Assembly: GCA_018399495.1 (NCBI GenBank)
Contig: JAGYOG010000005.1
Coordinates: 1-64,000 of the forward strand
Direction of reading: 5' to 3'
Length of the DNA stretch: 64,000 nt
From: Sphaerochaeta sp.
GTDB lineage: Bacteria; Spirochaetota; Spirochaetia; Sphaerochaetales; Sphaerochaetaceae
The position numbers were made by a program, and so were the translations under genes. Every line of letters begins with the position of its first letter. The first letter of the stretch is position 1. The notes beneath the pieces are model-generated. The model was given only the letters and a program-made list of their open reading frames with translations. It did no database searches and was not told where the DNA came from. Shown piece after piece: positions 40,324 to 49,579 of this stretch.

Positions 40324-41303
40324 TTTACACCCCCTTCAATCATCTGTACCGGAAGGAAGTTACTCAGGTTCTTGTCAACCAGGGTAACCGAACCACTTTC
40401 GGTAGGATTGATGACTGCCTCCATTGTCTCAATGTACAATCGAGTGCGAGTAATGGCCTGTGACTGTTCATAGACCTCTCGGACGCTGTTGAATCGTGCC
40501 ACATCACCTTCAGCTTGGTTTACACGCTCTGCTGCATACCCTTGTGCTTGTTGGATGAGCTTGCTCGCTTCACCACGGGCAGAAGGAATGATTTTGTTGT
40601 AATTCTGCTTTCCTTCATTGATCAGGCGGTTCATGTCCTGGATTGCCTTGTTGACGTCCTCAAAAGCATCCTGAACTTCTCCAACCGGTGGTACGATGTT
40701 TTGTAGCTTGACTGTTACAACACGCACTCCCAACTCGTATGCATCGAAGGTTTTCTGCATATTTTCTTGTGCTTCAATCTCGATACGGGTACGTTCACTG
40801 GTCATGACAGAAAGGATGGGAAGATCTCCCACCAGCTTGTTCATGGCACTCTGGCTGATATCACGGAGTGTTGTTTCTCTGGATTCAACCTTGAACATCC
40901 AGTTAATCGGATTTTCAATTTTGTATTGAATAATCCACTGGACATCGATGATATTCAGGTCGCCTGTCAGCATGAGTGATTCAGTGGTGTAGTCACTGTT
41001 TCCAAAAAGTGGGGAAGTAGAGCTGTTTGAGCGATATCCAAATGTCATCGTCTGAACGACCTGTGTTGGTACATTGTAACTGGTCTCGATTCCTAGTGGT
41101 ATCTTGGTCTGCAGCCCAGGACCTACTGTTCGGTTGTACTGTCCTAAACGAAGGACAACCGCTTGTTCGGTTTGGTCGACAACAAAGAAACTGCTAAGAA
41201 CCAACATGATGAGGACGACGGCGACAATAATCCAGATCACCAGCTTGGGGCTGATGTTCTTGACTTTGTGCGCAGGCCTCGGTGGTTGCTGCATGGTATC
41301 CAT
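40320..41303 (-). CDS. hflK: HflK-type SPFH/stomatin protein, protease modulator
   Basis: SSFFVVDQTEQAVVLRLGQYNRTVGPGLQTKIPLGIE; WIIQYKIENPINWMF. Confidence 0.88.
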   Translation of the reverse strand: MDTMQQPPRPAHKVKNISPKLVIWIIVAVVLIMLVLSSFFVVDQTEQAVVLRLGQYNRTVGPGLQTKIPLGIETSYNVPTQVVQTMTFGYRSNSSTSPLFGNSDYTTESLMLTGDLNIIDVQWIIQYKIENPINWMFKVESRETTLRDISQSAMNKLVGDLPILSVMTSERTRIEIEAQENMQKTFDAYELGVRVVTVKLQNIVPPVGEVQDAFEDVNKAIQDMNRLINEGKQNYNKIIPSARGEASKLIQQAQGYAAERVNQAEGDVARFNSVREVYEQSQAITRTRLYIETMEAVINPTESGSVTLVDKNLSNFLPVQMIEGGVK

Positions 41304-41447
41304 GATAACTCCTCTTTGTACCTATACGGTACTCTTTCAATGTACTTACCTCTTGAGGACTCGTCAAGGATGTAATAACGCCAACATTGATTAACATTGC
41401 TTCGTTTGCCATTGAAATTAAAGACGGTGCGTTCTATTATATCCCTT

Positions 41448-43661
41448 ATGAAAAAGAGACTAGTTACTTCTGCACTTCCGTATGTAAACAATATTCCGCA
41501 TTTAGGAAACCTTACCCAAGTCTTGAGTGCTGACGTTTTTGCCCGTTTCTGTCGATTGAAAGGGTATGAGACGCTTTATATATGTGGTACCGATGAATAT
41601 GGCACAGCAACCGAGACACGCGCCCTCAAAGAGGGCGTAAGTCCCCAGGAACTGTGTGACCGCTATCATGCCATCCATCGGGACATCTACGAGTGGTTTA
41701 CTATCAATTTTGATTATTTCGGACGGACAAGCACAGAAGCCCAGACCGAGATAGTCCAGGATATTTTCAAGCGGATGGATAAAGCCGGTTATGTGAGTGA
41801 GCATGAGCTGGAGCAACTTTACTGTCCAAAGTGTGATAGATTCCTTGCAGACCGTTTTGTCGAGGGAACCTGTCCCCACTGCCACTCAGAGGGTGCGAGA
41901 GGGGATCAGTGCGACAGTTGCCAGACACTGCTTGACCCCATAGAGTTGATTGATCCCCACTGTGGTGTCTGTGGTACTACTCCGATTCTCAAGGAAACCA
42001 AGCACCTCTATATTAATCTTCCCAAAGCCCTGCCTATGTTGGAATCTTGGATGGAGAAGACCAGCAAAGAAGGTTTTTGGGCTAACAACGCCATTCAGGT
42101 GACTAAGTCGTGGATCCGGGACGGCTTGAAAGAGCGTTGTATTACCCGTGACCTGAAGTGGGGGATTCCCGTCCCGAAGCCAGGGTATGAGGGAAAAGTG
42201 TTCTACGTCTGGTTTGACGCACCTATTGGATATGTTTCCATCTCTGCCAATGCCACCAAGGATTGGAAGAAGTGGTGGTTCGATCCGGATAATACCGAGC
42301 TATTTCAGTTCATCGGGAAAGACAATATTCCTTTTCATACCGTAATTTTCCCCTCCTGCCAGCTGGCAAGTGGAATGGATTGGACCATGCTCCACCATAT
42401 GAGCAGCACCGAATACCTCAACTATGAGGGTGGAAAATTCAGCAAGAGCCTTGGTATCGGAATTTTTGGTAATGATGTCAAGGATACTGGAATTCCCGCT
42501 GATGTCTGGCGGTTCTACATGTTCTACAACAGACCGGAAAAAAGTGACGTGACCTTCACCTGGGCTGACTTCCAGGAAAAGGTGAACGGCGAGCTTATCG
42601 GCAACCTCTCAAACCTGGTGAACCGTACCCTGACCTTTGTGAAACGGTTCTATGAAGACGTAGCACTTTTCTCTGCACCTATTGATGCCGAGTTGCATGC
42701 TCAGATTGTTGAACGTGAGAAGAAAATTGATTCGTTCATGGAGCGTGCTGAAGAGCGTGATGCGCTTAGGCAGATTATCAGCCTCTCCTCACTGGGCAAC
42801 AAGGCATTCCAGGATGGTGAACCTTGGAAGATGCGTAAAGAGCAACCAGAGAAAGCAATGAGTCTGCTTAAAACACTCGTCTATCTGATTCGTGATCTGG
42901 CAGTAATGGTTCAGCCGTTCATGCCGACGACTTCACTGAAGATGCTTTCCTTCCTGCATGCTGAAAAGACCAATTGGAATGATCTCGGCACTTGGGAAGG
43001 CATTAAGGGAATAGGCGATGTGTCCCTGCTCTTCACCAAGCTTGAAGATTCGCTGATCGAGCAGCTACGCACACGTTTCAGCGGTTCCCAAGAGGAGCGA
43101 GAACAGAAGAAAACCAAAGAATTGGAGAAAAATATGGATCAGAAAGAGGACCAAGTGAGCTTGGCTGAACAATTTGCAAATCGAGTTATTCTCAAAGTTG
43201 CAAAAATTACCAAGGTGGAAAAGCACCCCCGTGGTGATAAACTCTATATCCTTACCCTTGATGTCAAGGAAGAGGAACAAAGGACAATCGTTAGTTCCAT
43301 TGTTCCTTATTACAAGGATGAGGAGTTGCAGGACCAGAATATAGTCTTGGTAAGTAATCTCAAGCCGGCAAATTTCCGAGGAGAGAAGAGCTACGGAATG
43401 TTGCTTGCCGCTAGTGACCCGGAGGCAGAGGAACACTCCACCTGTGAAGTTCTCTTTGCACCACAGTTTGACGTGGGAAGTGTGCTCACACCAGAGGGAT
43501 TTTTCCCCGTTGAGGAAAAACTCCCGTATGTGAAGGCAGCCCACTTTTTCTCCATGCCTATCTATACTGAAGCTGGTGTGGTAAAAATTGATGGGAAACC
43601 AATTGGAAAGGATGGGGTATCCCTGACTGCAAAAAAATATTTGAATGGCCCGGTAGGTTGA
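41448..43661 (+). CDS. metG: Methionyl-tRNA synthetase with C-terminal EMAPII/Trbp111-like domain
   Basis: KRLVTSALPYVNNIPHLGNL, FIGKDNIPFHTVIFP, GGKFSKSLGIGIF; C-terminal VAKITKVEKHPRGDKLYILTLD. Confidence 0.95.
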   Translation: MKKRLVTSALPYVNNIPHLGNLTQVLSADVFARFCRLKGYETLYICGTDEYGTATETRALKEGVSPQELCDRYHAIHRDIYEWFTINFDYFGRTSTEAQTEIVQDIFKRMDKAGYVSEHELEQLYCPKCDRFLADRFVEGTCPHCHSEGARGDQCDSCQTLLDPIELIDPHCGVCGTTPILKETKHLYINLPKALPMLESWMEKTSKEGFWANNAIQVTKSWIRDGLKERCITRDLKWGIPVPKPGYEGKVFYVWFDAPIGYVSISANATKDWKKWWFDPDNTELFQFIGKDNIPFHTVIFPSCQLASGMDWTMLHHMSSTEYLNYEGGKFSKSLGIGIFGNDVKDTGIPADVWRFYMFYNRPEKSDVTFTWADFQEKVNGELIGNLSNLVNRTLTFVKRFYEDVALFSAPIDAELHAQIVEREKKIDSFMERAEERDALRQIISLSSLGNKAFQDGEPWKMRKEQPEKAMSLLKTLVYLIRDLAVMVQPFMPTTSLKMLSFLHAEKTNWNDLGTWEGIKGIGDVSLLFTKLEDSLIEQLRTRFSGSQEEREQKKTKELEKNMDQKEDQVSLAEQFANRVILKVAKITKVEKHPRGDKLYILTLDVKEEEQRTIVSSIVPYYKDEELQDQNIVLVSNLKPANFRGEKSYGMLLAASDPEAEEHSTCEVLFAPQFDVGSVLTPEGFFPVEEKLPYVKAAHFFSMPIYTEAGVVKIDGKPIGKDGVSLTAKKYLNGPVG

Positions 43662-43696
43662 TACCTGCCAGTAGTTTTACCATCTAGATAAGAATA

Positions 43697-43718
43697 TTGG
43701 GGGCCAAATGGCCCCCAA
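43697..43718 (+). terminator. 9-bp perfect hairpin TTGGGGGCC-AAAT-GGCCCCCAA after metG
   Basis: Perfect inverted repeat; no T tract, so could be processing/attenuation. Confidence 0.5.
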
Positions 43719-43743
43719 ATGCGTTATGAAAGGGGAGAAAAAC

Positions 43744-44790
43744 ATGCATATCCAGAGAATCGCAACCAATGAGCTTTCATCGAACGGTGCGATGTTTCAA
43801 AGTAGCTTCTGGGCAGAAGTGAAACAACGCTCCGGTTGGAAGAGCTATGCGTTCTCTGTTGAGATGGAGAGGTCAGCCTTTACCCTGCTTGTTCTCGTTA
43901 AACGGATGGCTCCCCTTTGTTCCTTGGCATACATTCCCTTTGGACCACCGCTCTCATCTCTGAAGCTCAGCCAAGTGGGTGTATTCCTGGAAGATTTTGC
44001 TAAACAATTACGGAAATTCCTTCCAAAAGGGGTTTTTGCGCTCCGCTATGACCTACCTTTTGAGGAGGTGAATGATCAGAATGTCATGACCTTCCAGACA
44101 AAAAGGTTGAGGACCTTGGAACAGAGTGTGCAACCTGAAGGAACAGTCAAGATCGATCTCCAGTGGGGTTACCATGCGGTAACACTGGGGTATCGGGAAC
44201 GAGCCAAGCGTGCACTGAGAAAGGCAGACCAAGTCATCCAAGTACGAGTGCATGAGGGCGATGAAGCATCATTTCTAGCTTGGTATGATGTGTATTTGGA
44301 AACTGCTCGTAGAGATGGGTTCAGTCCAAGGTCAAAAAACTATATTCGTTCTCTATTACTGCACAGTAAGTATGATGATGAAATTTTCTCATCAAAGTTA
44401 CTGTTGGCTTTAGAAGGAAAAAAAATTATAGGCGGAATCATTGTGCTGTTCAATCCCTTTGAGGCACTCTATCTCTATGGGGCTTCCCTGCGATTTGAGG
44501 GTGTTTCCTGTTCTTATACTTTGCAGGATTTTGCAATTAGAATGGCCTGTGAAAGAAAATGTGCGGTCTATGACCTGTATGGGATTCCCGGTCCGAAGGG
44601 CAGGGCAGCCCATCTTGCAGGTTTGGAGATATTCAAACGTTCGTTTGGTGGACAACCTTATTACCGCACCCCCTCAACCGACTATCTGTATAATCGGCTT
44701 ACTTGGTATATTTATACATTTTTTGAGACAATACGCTTTCGATCAAGGAGAAGAATCAAGAGTCAAGCAGAAGCCCTACCAAGTTCTTGA
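43744..44790 (+). CDS. FemX/FemAB-like (GNAT-fold) peptidoglycan-bridge acyltransferase family
   Basis: NGAMFQSSFWAEVKQRSGWKSYAF, aminoacyltransferase-like C-terminus YDLYGIPGPKG...LEIFKRSFGGQPYYR. Confidence 0.8.
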   Translation: MHIQRIATNELSSNGAMFQSSFWAEVKQRSGWKSYAFSVEMERSAFTLLVLVKRMAPLCSLAYIPFGPPLSSLKLSQVGVFLEDFAKQLRKFLPKGVFALRYDLPFEEVNDQNVMTFQTKRLRTLEQSVQPEGTVKIDLQWGYHAVTLGYRERAKRALRKADQVIQVRVHEGDEASFLAWYDVYLETARRDGFSPRSKNYIRSLLLHSKYDDEIFSSKLLLALEGKKIIGGIIVLFNPFEALYLYGASLRFEGVSCSYTLQDFAIRMACERKCAVYDLYGIPGPKGRAAHLAGLEIFKRSFGGQPYYRTPSTDYLYNRLTWYIYTFFETIRFRSRRRIKSQAEALPSS

Positions 44791-46081
44791 ACTGGTTTCC
44801 TCGGTCGAACTCATTGATAAATAGCTCAAATGAAGCACTACCCGGTGAGAGCAGAATGGCTTGCATAAGATTCGGCAACTCTTGTTCTTTCTGCCGTGCC
44901 ATCTCAAAACTCTGCTCTAGGGCATCTCCCATAGACTTAAATGGGCCGTGGTAGGAGATGTTGTAGGTGTCAAGCAGAGGAATTAGTTTGTTTCTGGTGA
45001 AGCTTCCGTCAAGTAGCGAGAGACTGCTAGCATGTTGCAACTCTTCAAGCATTCCTTCAGCCTTGAGGTTTTTGTCAGTACCCCCACAGATAAGATGGAC
45101 TGCCATGGTCCTGAATTTTGCATAAGAGAAATGAACTGCCTCAGGAATTGTCGCAGCACTATCATTGACAAACAGAATGTTGCCCATCATTCCCAATTGC
45201 TCAATACGATGGGGAACCCCCTGAAAGCTCTGCAAGGCTTTCAGGATGCTCTTGTATTTGAATCCTAATGCAAGCAAGATGGTGTAGGCGCTCCTGAGAT
45301 GTGGTTGTTCCTCAAGTACTTTTGCACTAGCTCGGTCAATGCCTCGTATGTGCCGTTTGTCCAGTCGAGTCTGGGTCCTGATCCGATTGATCATCACATC
45401 GGGGATGACTGCCAGCTTGATTTTATGTGTGAACAATTGCAGTTTGTCTTCAAGGTAGCGCTCTATCGACTCATAGGAGTTCAAGTGATCAGGGTAGAAG
45501 TTGGTAAGAGCACAGAGTTCCATGACCGGTAGCTCTCCATGCATTGCCTGAACCGTGTCGCGAATCTGCCAAGATGAAAATTCACAGACAAGAAACTCGG
45601 GGAGAGCTCTTCCTTGTTCATTTCTTCTTTCCCACTCCCGGAGAATGCTGAATCCACTGATTCCCATGTTCCCGCATTGCATTGCTTCATACCCATGTTC
45701 CTGTAACACATGGGCAACGGCGGCACTGGTTGTGGTCTTTCCTTTCGTCCCGGTGATGCCGATGATCTTGACTTGTTCGCACCAGGGGGAGCTAAACAAC
45801 CAGGCAAAATCATTGACAACCATGCGAGCATACCTAAGCATGGGATGGTTAGGAGGGATGGCCGGGTTCTTGACTACGATGTCAGCCCACCGAAAATCTT
45901 CAGCTCGATGTGGCCCAGTGATACACAGTGCCCCTCGTTGGTTGAGATCTTCCATCTCATAACCGAGATCCCTGGTTCCCTTCAAATCTGTAATTCTTAC
46001 TTCATCTCCATGGTCGAGGAAGTATGATGCTGCTGCAAAGCCGCCACCATGCATTCCAAGGCCGAAGATAAGTACCTTCAT
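44756..46081 (-). CDS. murD: UDP-N-acetylmuramoylalanine--D-glutamate ligase
   Basis: IIGITGTKGKTTTSAAVAHVLQEHG, FQGVPHRIEQLG, FVNDSAATIPEA, HLICGGTDKNL. Confidence 0.9.
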   Translation of the reverse strand: MKVLIFGLGMHGGGFAAASYFLDHGDEVRITDLKGTRDLGYEMEDLNQRGALCITGPHRAEDFRWADIVVKNPAIPPNHPMLRYARMVVNDFAWLFSSPWCEQVKIIGITGTKGKTTTSAAVAHVLQEHGYEAMQCGNMGISGFSILREWERRNEQGRALPEFLVCEFSSWQIRDTVQAMHGELPVMELCALTNFYPDHLNSYESIERYLEDKLQLFTHKIKLAVIPDVMINRIRTQTRLDKRHIRGIDRASAKVLEEQPHLRSAYTILLALGFKYKSILKALQSFQGVPHRIEQLGMMGNILFVNDSAATIPEAVHFSYAKFRTMAVHLICGGTDKNLKAEGMLEELQHASSLSLLDGSFTRNKLIPLLDTYNISYHGPFKSMGDALEQSFEMARQKEQELPNLMQAILLSPGSASFELFINEFDRGNQFKNLVGLLLDS

Positions 46082-46301
46082 GTGCCACCCCCTGGATGTC
46101 TCTATAGTAATAAAGAAAGTGTAAAGAGAGCAAGTGAATAACAACTGAAAGCGCAGGAATTTCGCTAGAATGGATACGGAAAATTTCCCCAAGTACCCTA
46201 TTGACGTTGATTTATCTTCCCTGCATAATAGACCGGTAATTACAAAACCAGTCGTATTCGGTCTCTACCGAAAATAGAGACGGTTGGTAAGGAGCGCTAT
46301 A

Positions 46302-46391
46302 GTGCCTTGTGGAAGAAAAAAGAAGAAGCATAAGATTGCTACTCATAAGAGAAAGAAAAAACTCAGAAAGAATAGACATAAGAACAAATAG
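46302..46391 (+). CDS. Small basic AURKAIP1/COX24 (mS38-like) ribosomal-type protein, 29 aa
   Basis: GTG start with aaggag RBS: MPCGRKKKKHKIATHKRKKKLRKNRHKNK*; below the length cutoff of the ORF track. Confidence 0.7.
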   Translation: MPCGRKKKKHKIATHKRKKKLRKNRHKNK

Positions 46392-46427
46392 TCTGTTCAA
46401 GTAGCCTTATACTTCGTACCAATGTAC

Positions 46428-46455
46428 AAAACCGTCGGTCGCTCCGGCGGTTTTT
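46428..46455 (+). terminator. Rho-independent terminator upstream of the rpsF operon
   Basis: AAACCGTCGG...CCGGCGGTTTTT hairpin with T tract. Confidence 0.85.
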
Positions 46456-46593
46456 CTATGGAAGTCACAAGCTGTTGTAAGGCTTGATGATGGAATGAGA
46501 TTTGTTGACCAATCTATACAATGTATGGTAGGGTATGCAAACACCTCTTTATCCGCTCTTGAGGGCGGATCATAAAGTCCGTAAGGAGGAACC

Positions 46594-46875
46594 ATGAGAA
46601 ATTATGAGTTCACTGTTATCTTCAATGCAAACGAAGAAAACACACAGGCTGGTTTAGAATTTGTGACCAGCACATTTACAGCTGCTGACGTAGAAATTAC
46701 AAAGCAGGATGACATGGGCGTCAAATATATGGCCTATGATATCAAGAAGCAAGAAAAGGGACACTACGTCTACTTTGAACTGAAGGCAGACCCCGGTAGC
46801 ATCCTTGGCTTCGAGCAAAAGTTCTTGTTGAACCCGAACATCCTAAAGTTCTTGTTCGTAAATCCTGAGAAATAA
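46594..46875 (+). CDS. rpsF: Ribosomal protein bS6
   Basis: MRNYEFTVIFNANEENTQAGLEFV, KYMAYDIKKQEKGHYVYFELKAD. Confidence 0.93.
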   Translation: MRNYEFTVIFNANEENTQAGLEFVTSTFTAADVEITKQDDMGVKYMAYDIKKQEKGHYVYFELKADPGSILGFEQKFLLNPNILKFLFVNPEK

Positions 46876-46899
46876 ATAAAAGAGAATGGGAGCAAAACC

Positions 46900-47385
46900 A
46901 TGGCAAATGACCTGAATGTAGTCGCATTGGTGGGCCGTCTTACCAGAGATAGCGAGCTTCGCTATTCCAATGGTGGTATGGCTATCTGTCGTTATTCCAT
47001 AGCAGTCAACCGGAGAAAGAGGTCGGGTGACAATAAATGGGAGGACGAAGTAAACTTTTTCGACTGCGTGATGTTTGGCAAGAGTGCCGAATCCCTCAAC
47101 CAATATCTGGAGAAGGGTAGGCAGGTTTCCATCATTGGTGAGCTTAGGCAGAACCGATGGGAACAGGACGGTCAAAGTCGAAGTCGGGTTGAGATTGCCG
47201 TGAATTCGTTGCAGCTCCTTTCGAGTCCCGGTTCTACTGATAGTAGAAACACCTCTCGTCAAAGTGGACAACCACAGGCGAGAAACCAGGGATCTTATAG
47301 TTCACAGCCAGCTCCTCAGAATACCGCATCTCCCTTGGATATCGGCGGGCCTGAGCAGTTTGACGATGACCAGATTCCATTCTAA
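46900..47385 (+). CDS. ssb: Single-stranded DNA-binding protein
   Basis: LNVVALVGRLTRDSELRYSNGGMAICRYSIAVNR; acidic C-terminus FDDDQIPF. Confidence 0.95.
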   Translation: MANDLNVVALVGRLTRDSELRYSNGGMAICRYSIAVNRRKRSGDNKWEDEVNFFDCVMFGKSAESLNQYLEKGRQVSIIGELRQNRWEQDGQSRSRVEIAVNSLQLLSSPGSTDSRNTSRQSGQPQARNQGSYSSQPAPQNTASPLDIGGPEQFDDDQIPF

Positions 47386-47428
47386 GACTCTGCCTTTTGG
47401 CAGATGATGTTGCAAGGAGAAACATATA

Positions 47429-47713
47429 ATGCGCGATGACGATAACGATTCCATGAATAATGACGGAAGAAACGGAAGAGATAGAAGAGGGGGCGGACGT
47501 AAACCCAGTTTCAGAAAAAAGGTTTGCAAGTTCTGTACCCAAAACCTTACTCCCGATTACAAGAATCCTGATATGCTGCGGCGCTACATAACCGAGCGTG
47601 GCAAGATTCTTCCTGCCCGTATCACCGGTTGCTGTGCAAAGCACCAGAGGGCTGTTACTACTGAGATCAAGAAGGCACGTGTACTTGCGTACCTTCCATT
47701 TGAGAAGAAGTAA
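47429..47713 (+). CDS. rpsR: Ribosomal protein bS18
   Basis: [59 protein letters not shown]. Confidence 0.95.
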   Translation: MRDDDNDSMNNDGRNGRDRRGGGRKPSFRKKVCKFCTQNLTPDYKNPDMLRRYITERGKILPARITGCCAKHQRAVTTEIKKARVLAYLPFEKK

Positions 47714-47716
47714 CTT

Positions 47717-48697
47717 GTGTTGGGTGCCATGAACCAGCTTGATAATAAGATGTTGAAACAGGGATTGTTCCTTACAGTGGTGAGCTACGCGCTTTCCCGC
47801 TTGTTGATTGGAAACCTGCTCTTCACCATTCCCTTGATGGTTCTTGCCCCGAAGTTTTCCAATCGGAGGGAGGCGTTGCTTCCTGTTGGCTTGGTAGCTG
47901 CTTTGATTTTGATTACCGAGTTTGTCAGGGCAAAAGGGGCCTTAAGCAGTCCCGAAGGGCGCGTGTTGCTCGTGGTTGGAATGTTCATCCCGATTGTGCT
48001 CTTGGTAGCCAGTGCAGTATGGATTGCTCTGGATGACAGGCGTACTTTCTACCGCTATTTAGCATCATCCTTGTTTGGAATTGTTGCTTCGTTTGTGGTG
48101 GTTATTTGGTTTACGAGACCTAACGAGGCGCTTCAGCGGGTTGACTCAGCAATGTTTGAGACTTTCCGTACGCTCCTCGGAGATACAGCTGGTGGAACAC
48201 AAACTTCCCTTGAATCACCTAGTGTAGCATTGGAAAGTTTGTACCGGATGTCTGTGATGGCAATAGGAGCCATGTTAGCTCCGCTCTGCATGGTATTGGT
48301 TGGTTTCTCGTCTTTCATAGCGATGAGCTACCAAGCCCGGTTCGACGGTTCCTTCAATGTACGGGTTTCCCGGTGGAGGGTTCCGGAAGTCACCCTTTGG
48401 GTGTTTCTTGGTTCCTGGGCCTTGGTCCTACTGTTGATTCTAGTAAAGGCATCCTACCTGTATCGGGCACTTGCGTTGCAAGTAGCGCTGGCAAGTAGTG
48501 TGTTGTATGCGGTGCAAGGAATGGCAATTGTGGTATATTTTATACTGCGAAAAGGTATTGCCGTAAACACGACTCGGTTGTTTTCCACACTGTTCCTCTT
48601 GGCGTTCTTGATACCAGGGGTGAATGTACTGGTTGTCTTTGTTCTTCCCTTGTTAGGGGTGACGGAGACTTGGATTATGTATAGACGTAATGAGTAA
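47717..48697 (+). CDS. DUF2232/YybS-like membrane protein
   Basis: Multi-TM ORF between rpsR and rplI, a position also seen for YybS-type proteins; start may be 47729. Confidence 0.6.
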   Translation: MLGAMNQLDNKMLKQGLFLTVVSYALSRLLIGNLLFTIPLMVLAPKFSNRREALLPVGLVAALILITEFVRAKGALSSPEGRVLLVVGMFIPIVLLVASAVWIALDDRRTFYRYLASSLFGIVASFVVVIWFTRPNEALQRVDSAMFETFRTLLGDTAGGTQTSLESPSVALESLYRMSVMAIGAMLAPLCMVLVGFSSFIAMSYQARFDGSFNVRVSRWRVPEVTLWVFLGSWALVLLLILVKASYLYRALALQVALASSVLYAVQGMAIVVYFILRKGIAVNTTRLFSTLFLLAFLIPGVNVLVVFVLPLLGVTETWIMYRRNE

Positions 48698-48709
48698 GGA
48701 GTGTATCCT

Positions 48710-49327
48710 ATGAAAATTATTCTCAATCAGGATGTAGTCAACCTCGGTGAAGAGGGAGACGTTGTAGTTGTAAAGAACGGGTATGCCCGTAATTATCTGC
48801 TTCCCAATAACATGGCTGTGATGTTCAACAAGACAAACCAGTCTATTTTTGCAAGTCGTACTGCAGCTATCGAAAAGCGCAAGGAAGAGAAGCGTGCTGC
48901 GAGTGCAAGCATGAGAGAAAAGCTTGATAACGTTGAGATTACCATGGTTGTCTCAGCCGGTGAGAGTGGTAAGCTGTTTGGTTCTGTTACCTCTGCCATG
49001 GTGCAGGAAGCACTTGCAAAGAAAGGTATTGAAGTTGAACGCAAAAAGATCGAGGTTGCTACCCATTCAATCAAGATGGTTGGTACCTATTCTGTACGTG
49101 TCCGCTTGTATGAGGATGAAAGTGCAGAGGTCAAGCTTATTGTTGAGAGCGAAAATGCGTTGAAGAGACGACAAGCTGAGGAAGCTAAGGCAAAGGCAGA
49201 AGCTGATAGAGTTGAAGCTGTCAAGGCTGCACAAGAGGCCAAAGAAGCCAAGGTAGCTGAAGAAGCCAAGGTAGCTGAAGAAGCCAAGGTAGCTGAAGAA
49301 GCCAAGGTAGCTGAAGAAGCAAGGTAG
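48710..49327 (+). CDS. rplI: Ribosomal protein bL9 with repetitive C-terminal tail (ends early by frameshift)
   Basis: MKIILNQDVVNLGEEGDVVVVKNGYARNYLLPNNMAV; then AKVAEE repeats. Confidence 0.93.
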   Translation: MKIILNQDVVNLGEEGDVVVVKNGYARNYLLPNNMAVMFNKTNQSIFASRTAAIEKRKEEKRAASASMREKLDNVEITMVVSAGESGKLFGSVTSAMVQEALAKKGIEVERKKIEVATHSIKMVGTYSVRVRLYEDESAEVKLIVESENALKRRQAEEAKAKAEADRVEAVKAAQEAKEAKVAEEAKVAEEAKVAEEAKVAEEAR

Positions 49328-49535
49328 CTGAAGAAGCCAAGGTAGCTGAAGAAGCCAAGGTAGCTGAAGAAGCTACAGAAGCGGAAGAAGCCAAGGTAGC
49401 TGAAGAAGCCAAGGTAGCTGAATAGCCAAGGTAGCTGAAGAAGCCAAGGTAGCTGAAGAAGCCAAGGTAGCTGAAGAAGCCAAGGTAGCTGAAGAAGCCA
49501 AGGTAGCTGAAGAAGCCAAGGTAGCTGAAGAAGTT
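49240..49535 (+). repeat. 18-bp tandem repeat (GCCAAGGTAGCTGAAGAA, AKVAEE), 15 AAGGTAGCT cores
   Basis: Counted directly; interrupted by GCTACAGAAGCGGAA and by two frame-changing variants. Confidence 0.95.
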
Positions 49536-49579
49536 GCTGCTGATGAGGCCGAAGCAGAAAAAGTAAAAGAGTAAGCAAT

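Noticed and set aside
49240-49535. Possible CRISPR-like array
   Set aside because: Units are contiguous 18-bp coding repeats without spacers, in frame with bL9
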